A stretch of DNA of 64,000 nt. Origin: Actinomadura luzonensis. Lineage in GTDB: Bacteria; Actinomycetota; Actinomycetes; Streptosporangiales; Streptosporangiaceae. Position 1 is the first letter of the stretch. Each line of letters opens with the position of its first letter. Below, piece by piece: positions 49,989 to 57,385 of the stretch. The notes below the pieces were generated by a model. It did not search any database. It was not told where the DNA came from and was given only the letters and a program-made list of their open reading frames with translations. The DNA is taken from assembly GCF_022664455.2 (NCBI RefSeq), contig NZ_JAKRKC020000001.1:4097001-4161000 (forward strand), given 5' to 3'. The position numbers and the translations under genes were made by a program.

Positions 49989-52036
49989 TTGGCCTCCTCC
50001 TCCGTGTTGCGGATGACCAGCGAGCCGATGGGGTCGACCGACACCGAGAAGCCGGGCGGGACGACGGTGGTGGCGGTGCTCTCGACGATGATCGCCGGGC
50101 CTTCGAACGTGTGGCCGGCGGCCAGCGCCTCGCGCCGGGCGAGGATCGTGGGGCGGGCCTGGCCGTCGAAGACGACCTCGCGGGTCTCGTGCGCGAAGTC
50201 CTGGCCCCGCGCGGGCTCGACCTGCTCGGCGGCGCCGCGGCCGAGGTCGCCGAAGGCGGTGGTGCGCAGCGTCACGAACTCGATCGGCGCGCCCAGGTTG
50301 GCGTGGCCGTAGCGGGTCTCGTGCTGCTGGGCGAACCGCTTGGCGATGATCTCGACGAAGCCGTCGCCGGCCGGCTCGCCGGCGTCGAACAGCGGCACCG
50401 TGAGCGTGTACTCCTGGGCCGCGTACCGGATGTCCACGGCGTGCTCGACGCGGCGGCTGTCCTCCGGCACGCCCTCGCCGGCCAGCGAGGCGAGGCCCTC
50501 CTCGGCCATGGCGCGCAGCCGCGCCGCCATGTCGGCGCCGTCGAGGTCGGCGTCGAGGTGGAAGTAGGTGTCGGAGAAGTCCTTGCGGATGTCGGTCTGC
50601 AGCATGCCCCAGGCGGAGAACGCGCCGGGGAAGCGCGGCACCACGACCTCCTTGATGCCCAGCTCCCGGGCCAGGAAGACGGCGTGCATCGGGCCCGCGC
50701 CGCCGAACGCGACGAGCGTGAACTCGCGCGGCTCGATGCCCCGCGAGACGGTGATCGTCCTGATGGCCTGGGCCATCTTGGCGTTGGCGACGTCGCAGAC
50801 GCCCTCGGCGATGGCGAGGGTGTCCAGGCCGAGGCCCTGGCCGACGGTGTCGAGCGCGCGCCGGGCCGCCTCGGTGTCCAGCTCCAGCGTGCCGCCCGCG
50901 AACCAGTCCGGGTCGATCCGGCCGAGCACGAGGTTGGCGTCGGTGACGGTCGGCTCGGTGCCGCCGCGCCCGTAGCAGGCCGGGCCGGGCGTCGCGCCCG
51001 CCGAACGGGGCCCGACCCGCAGGCCGCCCGCCTCCAGCCAGGCGACGGAGCCGCCGCCCGCGCCGATGGTGTGGATGTTGACGACGCTCATGAGCATCGG
51101 CAGGCCCTCGATGTTGGCCTCGGGCGAGATGTCCGGCTGGCCGTCGATGACCAGCGACACGTCGAACGAGGTGCCGCCCATGTCCACGCCGATCAGGTTC
51201 GGCCGGCCGATCGCGCGGGCCAGCTCGACGTCGCCCATCGCGCCGCCCACCGGGCCCGACAGCAGCGTCTGCAGCGGGCGGCGGCGGGCCGACTCGGCGG
51301 TGAGGATGCCGCCGGAGGACTGCATGACGTGCATCGGCACGGTCAGGCCGCGCTCCTTGAGGTTGGCCTCCAGCCGCTCCAGGTAGCGGCGCACCACCGG
51401 GCCGGTGTACGCCTCGACCACGGCCGAGGAGGTGCGCTCGTACTCGCGCCACTCCTTGGCGGCCTCGTGCGACAGCGACACCGTCACCTCGCCGCCCAGC
51501 TCCTCCAGCAGGATCTCCCTGGTGCGCAGCTCGTGCGCCGGGTCCAGGTAGCTGAACAGGTACGCCACCGCGATCGCGCCGAACCCGCCCTCGCGGTAGC
51601 GGCGGGCCGCCTCGCGCACGGCCTGCTCGTCCAGCGGCTCCAGCTCCTCGCCCGCGGCGTCGAACCGGCCGCCGACCTCCACGATGTCGCGCTTCGGCAC
51701 CAGCGGCTCGGGCTTGCGGAAGTGCAGGTCGTACAGGCGGGTGCGGGGGCCGCGGGCGATGTGGTACGTGTCGCCCGCGCCCTTCGAGGCCAGCAGCAGC
51801 ACCTTGACGCCGCGCCGTTCGAGGAAGGCGTTGAGTCCCTGCGTGGTGCCGTGCACGGTGAACGAGATGTCGGCCGGGGAGTCCACCAAGGACTCCAGCG
51901 CGGTCAGCACGCCCCTCGTCAGATCGTCGGGCGTGGTGGACGACTTGCCGACGTGGTAGCGGCCGGTCGTCTCGTCGTACCCGATGACGTCGGTGAACGT
52001 GCCGCCGATATCCATGGAGACCCGGTATCGGCTCAT
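49985..52036 (-). CDS. hyuA: hydantoinase/oxoprolinase subunit A
   Basis: 683 residues, HyuA family with actin-like ATPase folds: MDIGGTFTDVIGYDETTGRYHVGKSSTTP (first phosphate loop), VHGTTQGLNAFLERRG, MQSSGGILTAESARRRPLQTLLSGPVGG, LIGVDMGGTSFDVSLV (second ATP motif), GPACYGRGGTEPTVTDANLVLG and VAFGGAGPMHA. It uses ATP to activate the amide for hydrolysis by HyuB. Start at ATG 52036, preceded by GAGGAG. It is a complete second HyuA, distinct from the frameshifted DUF917-linked gene at 44264. Confidence 0.93.
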   Translation of the reverse strand: MSRYRVSMDIGGTFTDVIGYDETTGRYHVGKSSTTPDDLTRGVLTALESLVDSPADISFTVHGTTQGLNAFLERRGVKVLLLASKGAGDTYHIARGPRTRLYDLHFRKPEPLVPKRDIVEVGGRFDAAGEELEPLDEQAVREAARRYREGGFGAIAVAYLFSYLDPAHELRTREILLEELGGEVTVSLSHEAAKEWREYERTSSAVVEAYTGPVVRRYLERLEANLKERGLTVPMHVMQSSGGILTAESARRRPLQTLLSGPVGGAMGDVELARAIGRPNLIGVDMGGTSFDVSLVIDGQPDISPEANIEGLPMLMSVVNIHTIGAGGGSVAWLEAGGLRVGPRSAGATPGPACYGRGGTEPTVTDANLVLGRIDPDWFAGGTLELDTEAARRALDTVGQGLGLDTLAIAEGVCDVANAKMAQAIRTITVSRGIEPREFTLVAFGGAGPMHAVFLARELGIKEVVVPRFPGAFSAWGMLQTDIRKDFSDTYFHLDADLDGADMAARLRAMAEEGLASLAGEGVPEDSRRVEHAVDIRYAAQEYTLTVPLFDAGEPAGDGFVEIIAKRFAQQHETRYGHANLGAPIEFVTLRTTAFGDLGRGAAEQVEPARGQDFAHETREVVFDGQARPTILARREALAAGHTFEGPAIIVESTATTVVPPGFSVSVDPIGSLVIRNTEEEAK

Positions 52037-52208
52037 GGGCGAGCTCCTCTCTTCAAGGCGGTGACCGCGACCGTAACCCGGCCAAGATCGCCGGGGATGT
52101 GCGCGGCGACCACTCCCCCGCCGCTTCACCGTGCCCGCGGCCCTGTCGGGCGGCCGCGCGCTCCGGCAGACTGACGCGGCACATCGAGCGGAGGCGGGGG
52201 AGGCGCGG

Positions 52209-53246
52209 GTGGCGGGGGCGCCGTACCTGGGGGGCGGGCAGATCCGGCGGATGCTGCCGATGGAGCACGCGGTCATGGCCCTGGAGGCCGCCTTCCGCGC
52301 CGGCCCGCCGGCCCCGGACCCGGGCGGGGCGCGGACGGTGCTGCCGGGCGGCCACCTGATCCTGTCCACCGCCACCCACGGCCCCTGGACCGCCGCCCGC
52401 CTCACCACCACCCCCCAACCCGCCACCCCCAGCGACCCGCCCACCCCGCACCCCGCCACGGCCACCCCGCACCCCGGCACGGCCCCCCTACACTCCGGCA
52501 CGGCCACCCCGCACCCCGCAACGGCCGCCGCTCACCCCGGCGCCGACAGCGGCGAAACCGCCCTGCGCAGCAGCGCAGCCGGCGTCCTGGCCGCCTCGCA
52601 CACCGGCGCGGACGGCGGCGCGGACGTGCTGTTCGTGCTGCTCGACGCGCGGGACCTGCGCCCGCGGCTGCTGCTCGACGCCGGGGCCCTGGCCGTGCTG
52701 CGGGCGGCGGCGGCCGGCGCGCTCGCGACCCGCCACCTGGCCCGGGCCGACGCCCGCCGCGTGGTGGTGTTCGGGACGGGCGAGCACGCCCGCGCGCACG
52801 TCGAGGCCGTCCTCGCCGTCCGCCAGCCGGACGAGGTGCGCATCGTCGCCCCGGACGCCCAGCGGGCCCACCGCCTGGCCGCGGAACTGACCGCCCAGCA
52901 CGCCGCCAGGATCCTCCCCGGCCGCCCCGAGGACGCGGCGGAGGCCGACATCGTGTGCGTCTGCACCCCCGGCCCCCTGCCCGCCACCGCCCTGCCCGCC
53001 GCCGCCCTGCCCGGGCCGGGCTCGCACGTCACCACGCTCGGCCAGGGCCTGCCGTGCCCGCCGGGGCGACACCCGTACGTGGTGGGCGAGCACGCCGGCG
53101 TGCCGGGCTGCGACACCGACCTGCACCGCGTCCTCACCGGACAGGGCAGCCCGCCGCCCGGCGCCACGACCCTCTTCGCCCCGTCCGGCCTCCTCGCCAC
53201 GGACCTGGCCCTCGCCGCGGAACTGGCCGCCAAGCTCCTTTCCTGA
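52209..53246 (+). CDS. divergent ornithine cyclodeaminase/mu-crystallin-family protein
   Basis: 345 residues from a GTG preceded by GGGGAGG. The N-terminal part (LGGGQIRRMLPMEHAVMALEAAFRAG) and the Rossmann domain (LLDAGALAVLRAAAAGALATRHLARADARRVVVFGTGEHARAHVEAVLAVR, then ADIVCVCTPG) are those of ornithine cyclodeaminase. The segment between them is replaced by a Pro/His/Thr-rich repeat, and the Lys of the usual catalytic GxK motif is not seen (WTAARLTTTP). It may be a dehydrogenase/reductase or a decayed enzyme. It is divergent from hyuA by 172 bases. Confidence 0.7.
   Translation: MAGAPYLGGGQIRRMLPMEHAVMALEAAFRAGPPAPDPGGARTVLPGGHLILSTATHGPWTAARLTTTPQPATPSDPPTPHPATATPHPGTAPLHSGTATPHPATAAAHPGADSGETALRSSAAGVLAASHTGADGGADVLFVLLDARDLRPRLLLDAGALAVLRAAAAGALATRHLARADARRVVVFGTGEHARAHVEAVLAVRQPDEVRIVAPDAQRAHRLAAELTAQHAARILPGRPEDAAEADIVCVCTPGPLPATALPAAALPGPGSHVTTLGQGLPCPPGRHPYVVGEHAGVPGCDTDLHRVLTGQGSPPPGATTLFAPSGLLATDLALAAELAAKLLS
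52441..52527 (+). repeat. about 21-base coding repeats in the cyclodeaminase-like gene
   Basis: Four imperfect copies of a unit like CACCCCGCACCCCGGCACGGC encode (TPHPGTA)n. The array inserts about 30-45 residues into the catalytic domain between the substrate and NAD parts. Confidence 0.7.
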
Positions 53247-53307
53247 CCATCCGGTCGTCGTTTCCGCCGACACTCCTCGACTGCGGTCGTCCGGAGGCCG
53301 CAGGGCC

Positions 53308-54195
53308 CTATCGCACGGAATTGTCCAGGGTGAACCCGGCTCTGGGCGGGACACCTTTCGGCCCGTATGCGCCGTCGATCACCAACGACCTATCCGCTCG
53401 CAATTGCTGGCGAGGAGCCGGACAACCGGGGAACGGCCGGATCCGTAGCTCACGATCGAGACCGCAGCTCGGACCGAACGTCATGGAGAAGGTCAGATTC
53501 TGCAATTTCGCACGCTTGCTGAGCCAGAACACATCATCCCGCCCGCCTTCCACCAAGTGCCGGTAGAAGCCAGGCCAGACCCAGGTGATATGTATTTTGA
53601 GGCGCCGCCCCTCCTGAATGGGCTGGTCAAGAGGAAGATAAATGACCAAAGCATTTTCCTGCCAAACCTCGACAAGGTCGTAGTCGGCTCCGTCGCGCCG
53701 CCCCTGAGGCGTATCAGTGAAATTACAGGCGAACACTTCTATCTTGCGGCGTTCCGTCTCGGTCGGCCGCCCCGCCGATTGTTCGGTGCCCGCCCAGAGA
53801 ATGCTCAGCTCCTGCCCCTGCTCCACCACCACCTCTTTCCACTGGTCTATCACCGTGTCGCCGTGCCGCGATACGACTACGTGTTCATCCCAGGTCCGGT
53901 ACGCGTAAGGGGCGGGTTTGTCGCTGGCCGCGAGAATCCCGACCAGGCGAGTGATGACCTTGTCCCGCTCCGCTCTTCTGCGTCGCTCCGTCCGGAGCTG
54001 CTGAGCCAGAGCGACGACAAGGATCACCGAGATGAGCAGCGTCAGGGACGCCGCGATGACGGAGACCGTCGATCCCCCTGCCACCAGGCCCAGAGCAGCC
54101 AGGATCGGCACCAGGAGGAAGGGCCCCGTGGCCACCCGCCATACGCCGTACTTGGTGATCAGCGCCTCGATGAAACGGCGCACGTCCTCAGCCAT
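53308..54195 (-). CDS. orphan membrane protein of unknown function, lower GC
   Basis: 295 residues. Two adjacent membrane helices at about 22-40 and 44-64 (GPFLLVPILAALGLVAGG, VSVIAASLTLLISVILVVAL) are followed by a basic region (RTERRRRAERDK) and a soluble domain of about 210 residues with many aromatic strands (DYDLVEVWQENALVIYLPLDQPI, HITWVWPGFYRHLVEGG). No family is recognised. Base composition is visibly less GC-rich than its neighbours, with AT-rich codons (AAA, ATA, TTT). That suggests recent transfer. It stands alone, convergent with the cyclodeaminase-like gene. Confidence 0.72.
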   Translation of the reverse strand: MAEDVRRFIEALITKYGVWRVATGPFLLVPILAALGLVAGGSTVSVIAASLTLLISVILVVALAQQLRTERRRRAERDKVITRLVGILAASDKPAPYAYRTWDEHVVVSRHGDTVIDQWKEVVVEQGQELSILWAGTEQSAGRPTETERRKIEVFACNFTDTPQGRRDGADYDLVEVWQENALVIYLPLDQPIQEGRRLKIHITWVWPGFYRHLVEGGRDDVFWLSKRAKLQNLTFSMTFGPSCGLDRELRIRPFPGCPAPRQQLRADRSLVIDGAYGPKGVPPRAGFTLDNSVR

Positions 54196-54503
54196 GTGAT
54201 CTATTCGTCCGATCGCAACTCTGTCGTCGATCCATGCTCACATACAGACGCGCCAGGACGCGGCGGGTTTACTGACGCACCGCCGAAGGAAATTCGGCAA
54301 CATCGGCATAACAGGCGATCCAGCGCCCCCGAATAAACTCTGGCAACAGCTCGCACTTGGAATTCCAGAGGAAAGAAGTGAAGGACCGCGACGGGCACGA
54401 CCACCAGGGATCCCCACGGGCAGGTCCTGGCATCGTCGGCAATGCGCCGCGCGCGTGCCCGGGGAAGGTGAACCGGCGGGTGGTGGCGCGCGTACCCCCG
54501 TAC
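54196..54503. other. 308-base intergenic region of lower GC
   Basis: Between the orphan membrane gene and the DUF305 lipoprotein. It is less GC-rich than average (AATAAACTCTGG, GAAATTCGGC) and likely belongs to the same imported segment. A frame in phase with the DUF305 gene is open from ATG 54357, but its residues (RDGHDHQGSPRAG) do not look protein-like. No RNA gene, repeat or clear promoter was recognised. Confidence 0.5.
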
Positions 54504-54998
54504 ATGCGTTTGAGAATGGCGGCGGTCCTGCTGACGATCCTGCTGGTGCCGGTGGCCGGCTGCGCCGCGGCCGGTGCCGAGCCGGGGTACTCCGAGGCGG
54601 ACGTGCGCTTCAACCAGCAGATGATCACGCATCACCGGGAGACGATCCACCTGGCCGAGCTGGCCGCGAAGCGCGGTTCCGGCGCGTACGTGCGGGAGCT
54701 CGGCGCCCGCCTCATCCCCGAGGAGCAAGCGGACATCACGGCCATGTCGGGCTGGCTGAAGTCCTGGGACCAGGCGGTGCCGCCGGAGGAGGCCTCGACG
54801 GCGGCCACCGGGCTGAAGGCCGGGCCCGGGTTCGACCAGGGCTGGCTGACCATGGTGTCGGAGCATCTCCAGCACGGCATCCACATGGCGGAGGAGCTGC
54901 GGGCGGGCGGCAAGCACGCGCCCACGCGGGAGCTGGCCGAGCGGATCGTCAAGGCGCAGACGGCGGAGATCGCGGAGATCGCCGGGCACCTGAGCTGA
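54504..54998 (+). CDS. DUF305-family lipoprotein
   Basis: 164 residues. The lipoprotein signal MRLRMAAVLLTILLVPVAGC ends with Cys20. DUF305 (four-helix, ferritin-like) motifs: DVRFNQQMITHHRETIHLAELAAKRG and WLTMVSEHLQHGIHMAEELRAGGKHAPTRELAERIVKAQTAEIAEIAGHL, with His and Met residues of the MxxHH and HxxHM type that suggest copper or other metal binding at the cell surface. A GTG at 54468 and ATG 54357 are in frame; ATG 54504 gives the best signal peptide. No metal-transport genes are adjacent. Confidence 0.85.
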   Translation: MRLRMAAVLLTILLVPVAGCAAAGAEPGYSEADVRFNQQMITHHRETIHLAELAAKRGSGAYVRELGARLIPEEQADITAMSGWLKSWDQAVPPEEASTAATGLKAGPGFDQGWLTMVSEHLQHGIHMAEELRAGGKHAPTRELAERIVKAQTAEIAEIAGHLS

Positions 54999-55029
54999 GC
55001 CGGCAGGTCCCCCGTTCCGGTACGGGGGG

Positions 55030-55476
55030 TCAGGCCGGCGGGTGGTGGAACAGTTTGGTGATCAGGGTGTGGAGCTGGGCCTGCTCGGCCGGTGAGAGCG
55101 GGGCCAGGCGCCGCCGTTCGGTGTCGGCGACGATCTCGCGGGCGCGGGCCAGGCGTTCGCGTCCCGCCGGGGTGAGGGTGACGCGGTAGCGGCGGCGGTC
55201 GTCCGGGTCGCGCTCGCGTCCGGCCAGGCCCTCGCGCAGCAGCCCGTCCATGAGGCGCACCATGTCGCTCGGGTCGGCGCCGAGCCGCGCGCCGACCTCG
55301 CGCTGCGCCGCCGGGCCGCCGTCGGCGAGCGTGGCCAGCACGGCGAACTCCCACAGGCTCAGCCCTGTCTCCCCCGCCAGCCGCGCGGCGATCGCCCGCC
55401 GGTTCGCCACGCCGACCTTGTGCAGCACGAACGTGGTGGTCCCCAGCAGGGTCGGCGGCAGCTCCATGCCGACCAA
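55030..55476 (-). CDS. MarR-family transcriptional regulator
   Basis: 148 residues. The winged helix is LSLWEFAVLATLADGGPAAQREVGARLGADPSDMVRLMDGLLREGLAGRERDPDDRRRYRVTLTPAGRERL, with the DxRxR wing typical of MarR. Flanking helices form the dimer interface. ATG at 55467 is an alternative start. It is divergent from a VOC protein, with three 11-base palindrome-like sites in between, so autoregulation and control of that gene are likely. Confidence 0.9.
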   Translation of the reverse strand: MVGMELPPTLLGTTTFVLHKVGVANRRAIAARLAGETGLSLWEFAVLATLADGGPAAQREVGARLGADPSDMVRLMDGLLREGLAGRERDPDDRRRYRVTLTPAGRERLARAREIVADTERRRLAPLSPAEQAQLHTLITKLFHHPPA

Positions 55477-55517
55477 TAGTAGGGTGTCCCCAATAGTTGG
55501 TAGTTACCCATTGTTGG
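55473..55517. promoter_or_regulatory. three evenly spaced MarR-type operator repeats
   Basis: CCAATAGTAGG (55473-55483), CCAATAGTTGG (55490-55500) and CCCATTGTTGG (55507-55517) recur every 17 bases. The middle copy is a perfect CCAA/TTGG palindrome. They span the marR start and the divergent promoter, as expected for a self-regulated MarR. Confidence 0.6.
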
Positions 55518-55528
55518 AGGAGATCCGG

Positions 55529-55939
55529 ATGGACGCTCTCTACCCGCGCCTTCTCGTGCGCGACTTCCCGGCCGCCGTCGCCTTCTACCGGGCGGCGCTG
55601 CGCGAGCTGCACGGCGTGGACCCGGTCAAGGTCGTCCCGGAGGCGTCGTACGCGAACTGGGACCTCGCCGGGGAGGCGGGCCTGGTGCTGTTCGGCCGCG
55701 CGGCGATCGCCGCCGCCGTCGGCACGGCCGGCCTGCCCGGGACCGCCGCCCCGCCCGCGCAGGACTCCGCGATGCTCGTCATGCGGGTGGACGACGTGGA
55801 CGACGCCGCCGCCCGCCTGGTCCGGCACGGCGCCACCGTCGCGGCCCCGCCGCAGGACCGGCCCGGCTGGGCGCCCACCCTGCGCACCGCGCACCTGCGC
55901 GACCCCGAGGGGCACCTGATCGAGCTGCAGTCGTACTGA
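55529..55939 (+). CDS. glyoxalase/bleomycin-resistance (VOC) superfamily protein
   Basis: 136 residues, one VOC module pair. It starts YPRLLVRDFPAAVAFYRAALRELHGVDPVKVV, and the C-terminal strand LRDPEGHLIELQSY has the Glu usually coordinating metal. GGAGGAG precedes the ATG 9 bases upstream. The substrate is unknown: it may be a lyase, dioxygenase or a binding protein for the MarR ligand. Start 55529 is fixed by the ribosome site and by homology to the VOC N-terminus. Confidence 0.85.
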   Translation: MDALYPRLLVRDFPAAVAFYRAALRELHGVDPVKVVPEASYANWDLAGEAGLVLFGRAAIAAAVGTAGLPGTAAPPAQDSAMLVMRVDDVDDAAARLVRHGATVAAPPQDRPGWAPTLRTAHLRDPEGHLIELQSY

Positions 55940-56058
55940 CCGGCGACCGCCGGCCGGGGGCGCGGCCCGGCATGAAGCGTGCGGGAGAGGGCACTATCCA
56001 GGGAACGTGGGTGAGCGGTGGCCCGGCTGTGCCCCCGAGACCCCCGTCGGGAGGGGCC

Positions 56059-56532
56059 ATGACCTCCTTGGCCGGCGGCGAGGCGTACATCACGCCCGTC
56101 CTCCACCCGTTCGGGCTGCGCCTGAGCGGCCGGATCGACCGCGACGCCCGCCACGAGCTGGCCCGCACCCTCACCTGGGCGGCCCGCGTGCACGACGGCG
56201 ACATCCACCTCGACATGGGACGGCTGGCGTTCATCGACGCGGGCGGGCTGCGGCTCATCGTCGGCTGCGCGGACGGGCTGCCGGCGCCGCGCCGGGTGGT
56301 GCTGGATCCGGCCACGCCTGTCACCCGCAAGCTCCTGGGGCTGCTGGGGTGGCAGGCGGAGGACGGCCGGCTCTGCTCCCCGCCCGGCGGCTCGGCTCTT
56401 CATGCCGTCCCGACGGCTTCGGCGGACGGGAGCACGGTGGAGGTCGATGGGGCCGCGGCGCCGGAGGCGATGGCGAGGCGATTCCGGGTGATCCGGAAGC
56501 CCGGCCCGGGCGGGACGCCGCCCCCCGCGTGA
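56059..56532 (+). CDS. STAS-domain anti-sigma factor antagonist lacking the phosphoserine
   Basis: 157 residues; ATG preceded by GGGAGGGG. The STAS fold is GLRLSGRIDRDARHELARTLTWAARVHDGDIHLDMGRLAFIDAGGLRLIVG. The loop that normally reads D-S-[ST/A]-G, with Ser phosphorylated by an RsbW-type kinase, is D60-A61-G62-G63 here, so phosphoregulation is probably lost. The C-terminal 70 residues are variable. It lies next to a convergent HATPase protein, likely a partner-switch relative. Confidence 0.8.
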   Translation: MTSLAGGEAYITPVLHPFGLRLSGRIDRDARHELARTLTWAARVHDGDIHLDMGRLAFIDAGGLRLIVGCADGLPAPRRVVLDPATPVTRKLLGLLGWQAEDGRLCSPPGGSALHAVPTASADGSTVEVDGAAAPEAMARRFRVIRKPGPGGTPPPA

Positions 56533-56620
56533 ACGCGCGTGGCCGCCGCCGCTCGCCGCCCCCGGCCGGCGCTCGTGATCGCCGATCGGGTATCGCGGAC
56601 GGGTGAACGGCGGGGGTGGG

Positions 56621-57157
56621 TCAGGAGACCGAGCGGCGTTCGTCGTCGCGTCGGCCCGGCTCGTCGTCGCGGCCGCGCCAGCCCGCGGCGCGCCCGTCCC
56701 CTTGCCGCGGGAGCCCCTGGGGTCCCTGGGCGGCGGGGCGCGCGGCCGGGCGTCCCCGCTCCGCCTCCGCCGCCGGGCGGCGCACGGTCAGGCTGAGGCG
56801 GGAGCCGAGGCCGGTCTGTTCCAGGGTGACCTCGTCGCACAGGTGCTGGATCACCCACAGGCCGAACCCGTGCCCGCGGGTCGGGTCCACCACGGCCGAG
56901 GTCAGGTGCTCGTCCGTGAGGAGCCCGGCCGTGTCGAGGACCTCGACGGTGATGCCGTCGCCGTGGCCGCGCGCGGTGACCAGCCCGGCGCGGCCGCCGT
57001 GGTCGAGGACGTTCGTCACGGCCTCGTTGACGGCCAGCACGAGTTCGTCCAGCCGCTCGCCCCGAAGGCCGGCGTACCGTCCGCAGACCTCGACGAGGTC
57101 CCGGATGAAGCCTAGATCGGCGCTGACCGGGCAGCGCAGCTCGAACCACATGCTCAT
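56621..57157 (-). CDS. RsbW/SpoIIAB-like ATP-binding regulatory protein
   Basis: 178 residues. HATPase_c_2 motifs: VLAVNEAVTNVLDHGGRAG (N box), GITVEVLDTAGLL (G1) and GHGFGLWVIQHLCDEVTLEQ (G2). Start chosen at MSMWFELRCPVSAD; an upstream in-frame ATG would add 40 residues without a domain. The C-terminal 55 residues are Arg/Gly/Asp-rich and disordered. Such proteins bind or phosphorylate STAS antagonists or act as anti-sigma factors. No sigma gene is adjacent; the STAS gene lies tail to tail with it. Confidence 0.85.
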   Translation of the reverse strand: MSMWFELRCPVSADLGFIRDLVEVCGRYAGLRGERLDELVLAVNEAVTNVLDHGGRAGLVTARGHGDGITVEVLDTAGLLTDEHLTSAVVDPTRGHGFGLWVIQHLCDEVTLEQTGLGSRLSLTVRRPAAEAERGRPAARPAAQGPQGLPRQGDGRAAGWRGRDDEPGRRDDERRSVS

Positions 57158-57385
57158 GACCGTCACGCCCGCGCTGGTTGGGGTCGGTGATGAAACTTTC
57201 GCGGGCCCACGTCCGGTTACCTGATGGCCGATCGTTAAACGCGGCTCCGCCTCGCGAGGAGCGCCGGGCCTGGTCATGCCGCGTGATCACGCCCGTCCTC
57301 CGGGCGGATTCCGCGGTCCGGCCGGTGCGCCCCTATGATCGGCGGCGCCCCTCGCCCGGGGGCTGTGTCGTGAGGAGTGACCGCA

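Noticed and set aside
54357..54503. Upstream extension of the DUF305 protein by 49 residues
   Set aside because: The added residues are unlike the family and would bury the lipoprotein signal; ATG 54504 gives a proper signal ending in VAGC.
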